Origin: Cryptosporangium phraense
GTDB lineage: Bacteria; Actinomycetota; Actinomycetes; Mycobacteriales; Cryptosporangiaceae
Assembly (NCBI RefSeq): GCF_006912135.1
Contig: NZ_VIRS01000037.1
Location: forward strand, 1-64,000
Direction of reading: 5' to 3'
DNA: 64,000 nucleotides
Part shown: one piece after another, positions 41,085 through 48,084 of the stretch
How positions within the stretch are numbered: position 1 is the first letter of the stretch
How the letters are laid out: each line of letters begins with the position of its first letter
Position numbers and translations under genes: made by a program
The notes under the pieces: model-generated
What the model saw: only the letters and a program-made list of their open reading frames with translations
Told to the model about the DNA's origin: nothing
Database searches by the model: none

Positions 41085-41121
41085 GCCAGGCACTCCCCTT
41101 CCCGGTCAAAAGGAACAACAC

Positions 41122-41613
41122 TCAGACCCGCTCGGCCAGAACCACCATTCCGGTCAGCCGCAGCGCACGCAGGTACGACTCCTCGGTCTCCGAGTCGAGC
41201 CAGATGACGTCGCCCCCGGGGCGGGGCAGCGCGCCGAGCGGCGCGTAGAAGCCGGTGATCAGCACCAGCGGCACCGGCGCCGTCCAGTCCTCGTCGAGCA
41301 CCGGTGGCGTCTCCCGGCTCCCCAGCAACACCTCGCGCTGCGCCGGAGTGCAGCGCGAAGTGTCGGCGGCCAGCCGCGCCTGCGCCAGGATCTGCGCACC
41401 CACCAACCCGTCGCGCCGGGCGTCCGACCGCGCCGGCTCGTCCAGGTCCGCGTAGCCCGGGATCAGCTCGGCCACCAGGTCCGTGCGCTCGTCGGCGTAG
41501 ACGCGCCAGCGTCCACCACCGTCGATCAGCTCGAACCGGTAGCGCTCGCCGTCCGGACGCCGGGGCGGGGCCCCGGCGCCGGATCGGACACGAATGGCCG
41601 GGTACGAAGTCAT
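41122..41613 (-). CDS. Conserved-looking hypothetical protein of the T7SS island (163 aa)
   Basis: I do not recognise this family. The product is a small soluble protein with no signal peptide or membrane segment. It has an N-terminal beta-rich part ('RYRFELIDGGGRWRVYADE'), a helical middle and a C-terminal alternating hydrophobic pattern ending 'GMVVLAERV'. A frame from GTG 41622 is possible, but AGGTGG lies five bases before ATG 41613 and overlaps the TAG of the upstream gene, so ATG 41613 is preferred and coupling is likely. It sits directly before the giant gene, where a cargo-specific chaperone, regulator or immunity protein could be encoded. None of these roles is shown by the sequence, and it is much shorter than mycobacterial EspG chaperones. 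Confidence 0.7.
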   Translation of the reverse strand: MTSYPAIRVRSGAGAPPRRPDGERYRFELIDGGGRWRVYADERTDLVAELIPGYADLDEPARSDARRDGLVGAQILAQARLAADTSRCTPAQREVLLGSRETPPVLDEDWTAPVPLVLITGFYAPLGALPRPGGDVIWLDSETEESYLRALRLTGMVVLAERV

Positions 41614-41622
41614 CGGTTCCAC

Positions 41623-41952
41623 CTAGTGCTTGCCGCCGCGAGTGATCTCGGTCGCGTCATGGTCGGCGCCGCCGGTCACGTCGCCGACGTCGCTGGTGAG
41701 CAGGCCGTGCCCCTCCAGCAACGAGGCGACCTGCCCCAGGAACTCGACGCCGGCCTTGGCCCCCGGCACGTAGTTTTTCAGCAGCGACTCGGTGATGTCG
41801 CCGCCGGTCCCGAGCGCCCGCCCCTGGTAGGCGTTGAGCGTCGTGACGAGGTCGTGCTGGATGCGCTCGTTGATGCCGGCCAGCTTGGTGATGTCGACGC
41901 CGGCCTTCTTGAGCTCCTCCGGGTCCGCCCCGAAGCTCCCTGAGTCAGCCAC
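41623..41952 (-). CDS. EspC-like small T7SS-associated protein (109 aa)
   Basis: The 109-residue product is mostly helical and hydrophilic, starting MADSGSFGADPEELKKAG. Its length and the N-terminal pattern resemble the EspC/DUF2580 group of ESX-associated small proteins; the assignment is tentative. No WXG motif and no C-terminal YxxxD/E signal are visible. The ATG overlaps the end of the YbaB-like gene by 8 bases and its TAG abuts the next gene, so it belongs to a tightly coupled operon. Family knowledge would make it a secreted partner or a helper for export of the giant protein encoded two genes on. Confidence 0.65.
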   Translation of the reverse strand: MADSGSFGADPEELKKAGVDITKLAGINERIQHDLVTTLNAYQGRALGTGGDITESLLKNYVPGAKAGVEFLGQVASLLEGHGLLTSDVGDVTGGADHDATEITRGGKH

Positions 41953-42388
41953 GCTGGTCTCCGTCCTTCTCGCCCGCGACGAAGCCGTCGTCGCCCGGGA
42001 ACATCGGCTGCTTCGCCTTCTCGACCGCCTCGTCGAACATCGCGTCGAAGTCGAACCCGCCCTCGGTGCTGAGGTCGGGCATGATGCCGGGCAGCAGACC
42101 GGCGAACGCCGCGGTCGCGGCCGCGGCCGCGTCGGTCTGCGCCTGGGCGACGACCTCGACGATCTTGTTGGCGAGCTCGGCCGGGGCCAGGTCCCGGTAC
42201 CGGTCGCCGCGCAGCTTCAGGCCGATCAGCCGGCCCTGCGAGTTCACCGTCGCCTCGATCATCTTGTCCTTCGAGGACGCGGTGGCCTCGGCGGTGGCCA
42301 GCGCGTGCCCGGCCGCCTTGATCTTGGCCTGCTGTGCGCGCAGCTCGGCCAGCGCGTTCTCGGCGTCGTACCGAAGTGGGTCGCTCAT
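41945..42388 (-). CDS. YbaB/EbfC-family protein (147 aa)
   Basis: The 147-residue protein has the nucleoid-associated YbaB/EbfC layout: an N-terminal helix (ALAELRAQQAKI), a central beta segment ('EATVNSQGRLIGLKLRGDRY') and a helix ('ELANKIVEVVAQAQTDAAA'). An extra acidic tail of about 40 residues follows. YbaB-like proteins (for example EspL) occur in actinobacterial ESX loci and probably act as cytosolic helpers or DNA-binding factors. Its ATG overlaps the stop of the preceding repeat-protein gene in an ATGA, indicating translational coupling, and its end overlaps the next start. Confidence 0.8.
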   Translation of the reverse strand: MSDPLRYDAENALAELRAQQAKIKAAGHALATAEATASSKDKMIEATVNSQGRLIGLKLRGDRYRDLAPAELANKIVEVVAQAQTDAAAAATAAFAGLLPGIMPDLSTEGGFDFDAMFDEAVEKAKQPMFPGDDGFVAGEKDGDQRG

Positions 42389-45300
42389 GCTTCGCCTCCA
42401 GCCGTCCGGGTGTCCCGGCGCCGGACCGGGCCCACCAGCGGCGTGTCGACCTCGCCGGAGGTGTCGGCCGGCCCGACGTCGGCGTAGTCGTCCTCGTCGT
42501 CGGCGCGGCCGATGACCGCGGGACCGACCTTGGGGTCGGTCCCCCAGACCTTCTCGTCCTCGGCCAGCCAGGTCTGACGCTCGCGGTCGCGGCCGTTGCC
42601 ATTCAGGCCGCCCATGCCCCCCATCCCACCCATTCCGCCCATCATCGGCGGGAAGAACGGGGTGCCGGCCGAGCCGGCGGCCGGGCTCAGCGCGGCCGCT
42701 CCGGAGCCGCCGCCGGTGGTCAGACCGGTAGAGACGGGCGAGCCGCCGGACGAGCCCGGCAGCCCGCCTCCCGGCACACCGGAGCCGCTGCCGACGCCCC
42801 CGACGCTTCCGACCCCCGGACCGCCGCCGCCGGGCGCGCCGCCCCCGCCCGTCGACCCACCGCCCAGCGGGACGTCGGTGCCGTCGGGCAGCGTCACCGT
42901 GCCGTCGCCGCCCACCGCCGTGCCGTCCGGCAGGGTCGTGCCGTCGGCGCCGACCACCGTGCCGTCGGGCAGCGTCGTGGTGCCGTCCGCGCCGACCGTC
43001 GTGCCGTCGGGCAGCGTCACCGAGCCGTCGCCACCGACGACCGTGCCGTCGGGCAGCGTCGTGCCGTCGCCGGCGTCGCCGACCGAGCCGTCGCCGTAGG
43101 TGATGGTGCCGTCGTCGATCTTCGTGCCGTCCGGCAGCGTGACCTGGCCGTCCGGCGTGATGGTGGTGCCGTTCGCCAGACGGGCGCCACCGTCGTCGGG
43201 CAGGAACGTCCCGTCGGCCAGCGTCGTCCCGGAGTCGTCCACCGCTGAACCGTCGGCGAACGTCGAGAGCGTGTCGCCGGACGAGCCGCCGATCGTGCCG
43301 TCGCCGTCGATCGTGGTGCCGTCGGCCAGCGTGGTGTTCCCGTCGGCGTCGATCGTCGTGCCGTCGGGCAGCGTCACCTTGCCGTCCGGGCCGATCGTCG
43401 TGCCGTCGGGCAGCGTCGTGTCCTGGCCCGGCGGGACGGTCGTGCCGTCGGGGTAGGTGATCGAGCCGTCGTCGCCGACCACCGTGCCGTCGGGCAGCGT
43501 GGTGCTGCCGTCGTCGATGACCGTGCCGTCGGGCAGCGTGATCTTGCCGTCGTCGGTGATCGTCGTGCCGTCGGCCAGCGTCGTGGTCCCGTCGTCGCCG
43601 ACCGTCGCGCCGGGTGGCAGGTCGGTCGTGCCGTCGCCGCCGCCGATCGACCCGTCGCCGGGCGCGTCGATCGTGCCGTCGGTGCCGGTCGAGCCGTCGC
43701 CGGGCTGGTCGGTGGTGCCGTCCGGGTACGTGATGTTGCCGTTGCTGTCGATCGTGGTGCCGTCGGGCAGGGTCGTCGTCCCGTCCGGGTTGATCGTCGT
43801 GCCGTCCGGCAGCGTCGTCGTGCTGCCGGTCGGGACCTTCGTCCCGTCGGGCAGCGTCACGCTGCCGTCGTCGATCGTCGTGCCGTCCGGGAGCTGGATC
43901 TCGCCGTCGCCGCCGACGGTGGTGCCGTCCGCGAGCGTCGTGCTGCCGTCCGGGTTCTGCTTGCTGTTCGACGCCGAGTTGCCCGTGCCGCCGATGAACC
44001 CGCTGGTCGTCGGCGGGATGACCGGGCCGTTCCCGTTGCCGGTCCCGGCCGAACCGTCTCCGGGCCCGCCGTCGATGTTGACGTCGCCGCTGCCCGGAAC
44101 GTCGGTCGCGCTGAACGTGTTGGCGTCGCCGCCGCCCCCCGAGCCGTCCCCGGCCGAACCGTCGCCCGGTCCGCCGTCGATGTTGACGTCGCCGCTGCCG
44201 GGGTTGTTGTTGTTCCCGCCGCCCCCGCCGCCGCCCTGGCCGTCTCCGCCGCCGGCGGAACCGTCATCCGGCCCACCGTCGATGTTGACGTCACCGCTGC
44301 CGGGGTTGTTGTTGTTCCCGCCGCCCCCGCCGCCGCCCTGACCGTCTCCGCCGCCGCCTCCGGTCTGGCCGTCTCCGCCACCCGGGGGCGGGTGCTCCTC
44401 CAGGTACTTCTTCCACCAGTCGTCGTCACCGCCGCCGGGGCCGCCGTCGCCGTCGTCCGGGCCCTTGACCGGATCGCTGGTGTAGGGCACCGGGGCCGGC
44501 TTGTTCGGCTCGAGCAGCGTCATGACCTGCCCGTTGAACGTCGAGAACGAGTTGTTGAGGTCGGTGATCGCCGACCGGACGGCCTCGGAGTCGAAGTGCT
44601 TCTCCCAGATCTTCGTCCACTCGTCGGTGACCCACTGGTTCATCTGCTGCCAGGGCCCGGACGTCATCAGGTTGCCGCTGAACGTCCGCGAACCGGTGAG
44701 CCCGCCGTTGACCGTGCCGGTGTAGGTCGCGAGCTTGGCTTCGATCTCCTCGTCGCTCCAGTGGTTGTCGCCGCTCGGCGACTTCCCCATCGGCGCGATC
44801 ATGCCGGCGTTCTTGAGGTAGTCGTACGCGGTGTCGCGGGCCGCGATCGCCAGGTTGATCGGGTCGCTGTTCGGCTCGGCCCGGAACCCGTTCAGTGCCG
44901 CGGCCATCTTCACCTGGTAGTTGATGATCGCGTTGCGCAGGTTGAACAGGAGCGTCGAGGGGGTCGGCGCGGTCGTGAGCTGGTCGAGCAGGTCCTTCAG
45001 GTAGGTGGCGTCCTGGCCGACGAGCCCGCCGATCACGTACGCGGCCTTGCCCTTGAAGTCCTTGTTCGTCGAGGTCAGCTCTTTGTGCTTGGCCTCGAAG
45101 GACGCGTTGACCAGCGTCAACCACCCGGTGAGGTAGTCGAACGAGTTCTTCGTCCTGGTCAGCGACTTCGTGTCGACGCCGCCGGAGATCCACTCGGCGC
45201 CCTGGACCGAGAAGAGCGACGTGCCGAGCTTGTCGATCTCGTTGCTCACCGAGGTGCGGACGTCCTTCGGGTCCCGCTTCAGCGTGTAGAACCAGGTGCC

Positions 45301-45486
45301 GGCGTACTTGTAGTAGCCGAACGTCTCACCGGGGTCGGTGTCGGTCTTGCCGCCCGCGAAGTTGATCCACTCCGCACCCTTGACCAGGCCCCGCACGTCC
45401 ACTTCGGCCTGGCCGGTCAGCGCCGCGAAGACCTGCTCGGTCTTCGCGGTCGACAGATCGCCGTAGCTGCCGCCCGATTCGGGCAC
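42385..45486 (-). CDS. Gly/Asn- and LPDGT-repeat T7SS-associated protein (1,033 aa)
   Basis: The start is GTG 45486, four bases after GAGGAGG; longer frames upstream lack such a site. Residues 1-330 are helical with conserved Trp and Tyr and look like the secreted or PPE-like N-terminal region of large T7SS-island proteins. About 350-505 are Gly/Asn/Asp rich with three 'PGSGDVNIDGGP' units. About 509-872 contain 14 LPDGT repeats with YPDGT and LADGT variants, probably an extended or beta-helical stalk. The C-terminus has MGGMGGMGGMGG, then 'QTWLAEDEKVWG' and 'PAVIGR', an ending I recall from other actinobacterial T7SS-island proteins. No signal peptide is seen. It lies between the small helical gene and the YbaB-like gene. 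A secreted or surface role is inferred. Confidence 0.8.
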   Translation of the reverse strand: MPESGGSYGDLSTAKTEQVFAALTGQAEVDVRGLVKGAEWINFAGGKTDTDPGETFGYYKYAGTWFYTLKRDPKDVRTSVSNEIDKLGTSLFSVQGAEWISGGVDTKSLTRTKNSFDYLTGWLTLVNASFEAKHKELTSTNKDFKGKAAYVIGGLVGQDATYLKDLLDQLTTAPTPSTLLFNLRNAIINYQVKMAAALNGFRAEPNSDPINLAIAARDTAYDYLKNAGMIAPMGKSPSGDNHWSDEEIEAKLATYTGTVNGGLTGSRTFSGNLMTSGPWQQMNQWVTDEWTKIWEKHFDSEAVRSAITDLNNSFSTFNGQVMTLLEPNKPAPVPYTSDPVKGPDDGDGGPGGGDDDWWKKYLEEHPPPGGGDGQTGGGGGDGQGGGGGGGNNNNPGSGDVNIDGGPDDGSAGGGDGQGGGGGGGNNNNPGSGDVNIDGGPGDGSAGDGSGGGGDANTFSATDVPGSGDVNIDGGPGDGSAGTGNGNGPVIPPTTSGFIGGTGNSASNSKQNPDGSTTLADGTTVGGDGEIQLPDGTTIDDGSVTLPDGTKVPTGSTTTLPDGTTINPDGTTTLPDGTTIDSNGNITYPDGTTDQPGDGSTGTDGTIDAPGDGSIGGGDGTTDLPPGATVGDDGTTTLADGTTITDDGKITLPDGTVIDDGSTTLPDGTVVGDDGSITYPDGTTVPPGQDTTLPDGTTIGPDGKVTLPDGTTIDADGNTTLADGTTIDGDGTIGGSSGDTLSTFADGSAVDDSGTTLADGTFLPDDGGARLANGTTITPDGQVTLPDGTKIDDGTITYGDGSVGDAGDGTTLPDGTVVGGDGSVTLPDGTTVGADGTTTLPDGTVVGADGTTLPDGTAVGGDGTVTLPDGTDVPLGGGSTGGGGAPGGGGPGVGSVGGVGSGSGVPGGGLPGSSGGSPVSTGLTTGGGSGAAALSPAAGSAGTPFFPPMMGGMGGMGGMGGLNGNGRDRERQTWLAEDEKVWGTDPKVGPAVIGRADDEDDYADVGPADTSGEVDTPLVGPVRRRDTRTAGGEA
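42870..43970 (-). repeat. LPDGT repeat region
   Basis: About 360 residues of short repeats have the pattern LPDGT-x2-(G/D)-x-DG-x-(V/I)-T, with 14 exact LPDGT units plus YPDGT, LADGT and related variants. All are in the minus coding frame. Confidence 0.9.
44050..44390 (-). repeat. Gly/Asn-rich repeats with DVNIDGGP units
   Basis: Three copies of a unit ending 'GSGDVNIDGGPxDGSAG', two of them preceded by a 'GGGGGGGNNNNP' stretch and linked by Gly-rich spacers. Two copies (near 44200 and 44320) are almost identical at DNA level. Confidence 0.85.
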
Positions 45487-45543
45487 GGTTCCTCCTCGAT
45501 GCTTGCTGCGGACGCCCGACCCCAACCGGGCGGCGCTACGGTC

Positions 45544-45930
45544 CTACTTCTTCGGCGGACGACCGACCGTGTTGGTCTCGCCCAGGTATCCCTGGATGAA
45601 CTCCTGGGCGGAGTAGTTCGCCAGGTCGTCGGTCTCGTCGAAGACGTCCCGGGCGCCGGTGAGCTTCACCGCGAAGTCCCCGTACTGCGCCTCGAGCTTC
45701 TTGTACTGGGCGTTGAAGCCGGTGGCCAGCGCCTTCACCTTGGTCGTCGCCGACTGGGCGAGGTCCCAGCCCGTCGAACCCGGCTTGAAGACGAGCGACT
45801 CGTCGAGCCGCGGCCCGTTCGTCGAATCGTGCATCAGGTCGCGAACGATCGCGTCGGAGTAGTCGTCGTAGTACTTGATGAGCTTGTCGTAGTCCCCGGC
45901 CTTGAACGCGAGCTGCTTGTCGTCAGCCAC
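45544..45930 (-). CDS. Small helical T7SS-associated protein with YxxxE motif (128 aa)
   Basis: A GTG start at 45930 follows GAGGAGA by six bases. The 128-residue product is helical and charged, with no signal peptide or membrane segment and no WXG motif. Near the C-terminus Y106-S-A-Q-E110 fits the T7SS secretion signal YxxxD/E. The gene sits between the WXG100 pair and the LPDGT-repeat gene. It is therefore likely a third ESX-type substrate or a partner for the following large protein. The precise family is not recognised. Confidence 0.7.
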   Translation of the reverse strand: MADDKQLAFKAGDYDKLIKYYDDYSDAIVRDLMHDSTNGPRLDESLVFKPGSTGWDLAQSATTKVKALATGFNAQYKKLEAQYGDFAVKLTGARDVFDETDDLANYSAQEFIQGYLGETNTVGRPPKK

Positions 45931-45954
45931 GTCGGGTCTCCTCTCGCACGCGCC

Positions 45955-45980
45955 GGTGACCGGGCAGGGGCCCGGTCACC
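45955..45980. terminator. Strong inverted repeat after the WXG100 pair
   Basis: A perfect 11-bp stem (GGTGACCGGGC) with a 4-base loop lies in the 65-bp gap between the WXG100 gene ending at 45996 and the next gene. No T-run follows on the minus strand. It may be a partial terminator or an mRNA-stabilising hairpin giving higher WXG100 levels. Confidence 0.5.
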
Positions 45981-45995
45981 CGCGTTTCGTGGAAG

Positions 45996-46283
45996 TCAGT
46001 TGAAGATGCGCGCCGCGGTCAGGTCGCCGTCGTCGTAGATGTCGGTGACCTGGTTGACGGTGGCCGCACCGACGTTCAGGTCGGTCGCCATCTCGGTGTA
46101 GTTGCCGTTCCAGGTCGCCTGCTGGTCCTGCCAGAGCGGCTTGGCCTTACCTTCGACCTCGGTGTCGACGGTGGCGAGAACCGCGTTCAGGTCGTCGAGC
46201 GCGTTCGACAGCGTCGTGAAGCGCGACTTGAGCGACTCGTACGCCTCACGCGCCGGGCCGTAGAGGACGTTGAACTCTGCCAT
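45996..46283 (-). CDS. esxA: WXG100 / ESAT-6-like protein EsxA homologue (95 aa)
   Basis: At 95 residues it has the usual WXG100 size. Two helices are separated by W58-N-G60, the WXG turn, and a C-terminal Y83-D-D-G-D87 gives the YxxxD secretion signal. AAGGGGG lies seven bases before the ATG. The gene starts 15 bp after another WXG100-family gene, so the two probably form a secreted heterodimer exported through EccC. The symbol reflects family membership, not orthology to a specific mycobacterial ESX. Confidence 0.9.
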   Translation of the reverse strand: MAEFNVLYGPAREAYESLKSRFTTLSNALDDLNAVLATVDTEVEGKAKPLWQDQQATWNGNYTEMATDLNVGAATVNQVTDIYDDGDLTAARIFN

Positions 46284-46298
46284 GGGTCTGCCCCCTTC

Positions 46299-46616
46299 TC
46301 AGATGCTGTAGCCGCTGACCGGCACGCGGCCGGTGCTGGTGGCGTCGGCGTCGGTGCTCTCACCGGTGGACCGCACGCCGGTCACCTTCTCCTTCAGCTC
46401 TTCCAGCGCCCGGATGATGTTCTGGAAGTTGCTCGTCCAGTCCAGGAACCCGGTCTGCAGGTTCTGACCGGACGTCGACTGCAGGCCCTGGCGGACGATG
46501 TCCGCGTCGGCCTGCACGCCGTTGCTGGCCGCGGTGATCTTGCTGTACGCCGTCTGCTGGGCGTCGATGACCTTGGCCAGGTGGGCCGGGTCGAGCTTGA
46601 AGCTCGTTTCCGCCAT
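46299..46616 (-). CDS. esxB: WXG100-family protein, EsxB/CFP-10-like (105 aa)
   Basis: The 105-residue helical protein matches the WXG100 pattern (conserved helix 1, turn, helix 2 ending 'ALEELKEKVTG'), but the turn reads W60-T-S62 instead of WXG. The last 20 residues are Ser/Thr rich, and no YxxxD/E is seen, so export probably depends on the partner. AAGGAG lies seven bases before the ATG. It is the first of the WXG100 pair and comes after eccB. Confidence 0.85.
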   Translation of the reverse strand: MAETSFKLDPAHLAKVIDAQQTAYSKITAASNGVQADADIVRQGLQSTSGQNLQTGFLDWTSNFQNIIRALEELKEKVTGVRSTGESTDADATSTGRVPVSGYSI

Positions 46617-46668
46617 CGTTCACTCCTTGGCTTTCGTAGGTGCGATGCCGTGACTTCTTGCGTGTCCG

Positions 46669-46685
46669 GACCGGCGACGCCGGTC
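46669..46685. terminator. Inverted repeat directly after eccB
   Basis: GACCGGCG and CGCCGGTC form a short GC-rich hairpin starting one base after the eccB stop, in the 70-bp gap before the WXG100 genes. There is no T-run. It could be an attenuator or processing site. Confidence 0.35.
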
Positions 46686-46686
46686 G

Positions 46687-48075
46687 TCAGTCACCTCCGT
46701 CGGCGAGGGGACGCAGGACCGGCCCGGTCGGCAGCAGTGCCAACAGGGCAGGCGGCACACCGGTCGCCGCGGCCGGGTCGTAGCCCAGCGCGGTGACCGT
46801 GTCGGCGTCGGCCACCGGGTATTTGACGCCCGCCTCGGTGACCAGGAAGAACGCCGCTCCGAGCGAGGCACCGGTGGGGCTCGACCGCACCAGCGCGCCG
46901 CTGTTCGGCATCGCGCCGATCCGGTCGGCCACCCGGCCGTCCCGGGTGACGCCGGGCGCCTCCGGGACACCGCGGGCCTCGAACTGCGAGGTCTCGACGA
47001 GGAGCGCGGCCGAGCCGGTCGTCCCCGAGCCCAGCGCGATGCCGACGCACGGCAGCATCTCGCCGACCATCGCCGGCGGCTTGGGCGGGAACACCGTCGA
47101 CTCGGCCGAGGCCGGGACCTTCTTCGCCCCGGTGAGCGCGGCCGTCGTGAGGATGCGCGCGGTCGGCGGCTCGTCCGGATAGGCGCCCCTGGTCGCCGGG
47201 TCGCCGAGCACGAGCGCGGCCTCGGTCGCCGTCAGCGGACGCAACCCGTCGCGGAACAGCTGGTAGAAGCGGTCGGCGCTGCCCGGGGTGTGGACGACGA
47301 ACAGCTGCCCGACGATCGTCTGCTGGCCGTCCAGGTCCGGTCCCGGCTCACCCCGCCCCGGCATCGCGGCGGTGATCAGCGCCGGTCCCGCGGTCAACGT
47401 GTTGAGCAGCGACGAGCTGACGTCCACCGCGCTGGCGCTGTCGAACCCGAGCGCACCGGCCACCCACGGTGCGCCGAGCTCGTACCGGTGGTCCCGCCAC
47501 AGCAGGTAGTCGGCGTTCCCGACCCGCACCAGCTCGCCCCGGTCGGCCGGCATCGGACGCACGTCCGAGCCGAGGTCGTTCCCGGCGCCGAGCCGCAGGG
47601 CCAGCACGTCGCCGGCCTCGCACACCATCCACACGTTCGCGTTCAGCCCGGACGGCGAGGGAAGCGCGTCCGGCGCGCCGACGATGCCGACCGGCAGACC
47701 GTGGACGTAGCCGGCCAGCGTCTTCTTCTTCACCGACTCGACCTGGTAGTCGGCGCCGAGCAGCAGGCGCGCCGAGGCCTCGTTGAGCACCGGCCGGAGC
47801 TCGCCGTCGACCAGCACGTACCGGGTGCCGGTCTCTTTCTCCAGCACCACCGCGCCGCCGGACCGCCACTTCTGGGCCTTGCCGGAGTTGGCCACGAACC
47901 CGAACGCCGCGAACCCCAGCGCGACCAGGACCGCGATCGCGATCCCGATCAGCAGCCCCACCGACGTGCGTCGCAGCGGCGGCTCGGCCGCGTCGGGCTC
48001 GGCCAGCACGAGGGCCGACACCAGCCGGTTCGACAGGAACCGGTGGGCCTGCACCTGGTCGCTGCGGGAGTGCAT
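46687..48075 (-). CDS. eccB: T7SS core component EccB (462 aa)
   Basis: EccB is a single-pass membrane protein of the ESX core complex with a periplasm-facing domain. Here a cytosolic start 'RSDQVQAHRFL' is followed by a membrane segment at about 38-62 and a large extracytoplasmic domain. Two cysteines, C152 and C343, sit where EccB proteins have their conserved disulfide pair. ATG 48075 is preferred over a TTG two codons earlier. The gene begins 9 bp after the eccD stop, so the two are probably translationally coupled. Length and motifs are normal for the family. Confidence 0.93.
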   Translation of the reverse strand: MHSRSDQVQAHRFLSNRLVSALVLAEPDAAEPPLRRTSVGLLIGIAIAVLVALGFAAFGFVANSGKAQKWRSGGAVVLEKETGTRYVLVDGELRPVLNEASARLLLGADYQVESVKKKTLAGYVHGLPVGIVGAPDALPSPSGLNANVWMVCEAGDVLALRLGAGNDLGSDVRPMPADRGELVRVGNADYLLWRDHRYELGAPWVAGALGFDSASAVDVSSSLLNTLTAGPALITAAMPGRGEPGPDLDGQQTIVGQLFVVHTPGSADRFYQLFRDGLRPLTATEAALVLGDPATRGAYPDEPPTARILTTAALTGAKKVPASAESTVFPPKPPAMVGEMLPCVGIALGSGTTGSAALLVETSQFEARGVPEAPGVTRDGRVADRIGAMPNSGALVRSSPTGASLGAAFFLVTEAGVKYPVADADTVTALGYDPAAATGVPPALLALLPTGPVLRPLADGGD

Positions 48076-48084
48076 GGTCAACGG

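Noticed and set aside
3234-40058. Very long plus-strand open frames opposite the giant gene (for example 3234-11090, 13056-18701, 23367-33362 and 35322-40058)
   Set aside because: They are Arg/Gly/Val rich, lack recognisable domains and mirror the GC-biased codon positions of the minus-strand giant gene, which has clear modules.
41094-41121. Fourth copy of the ECF-type promoter before the giant gene
   Set aside because: The minus strand has TTCCTTTTGACC but no CGTGT at the right distance.
42870-43970. LPDGT as sortase LPxTG signals
   Set aside because: The order is LPxGT, not LPxTG; it is internal, repeated 14 times and not followed by a membrane segment and basic tail.
45487-45543. Terminator between the 128-residue gene and the LPDGT-repeat gene
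   Set aside because: Only a 6-bp stem with an 8-base loop and no T-run; weak in GC-rich DNA. It also lies upstream of the 128-residue gene in transcription order.
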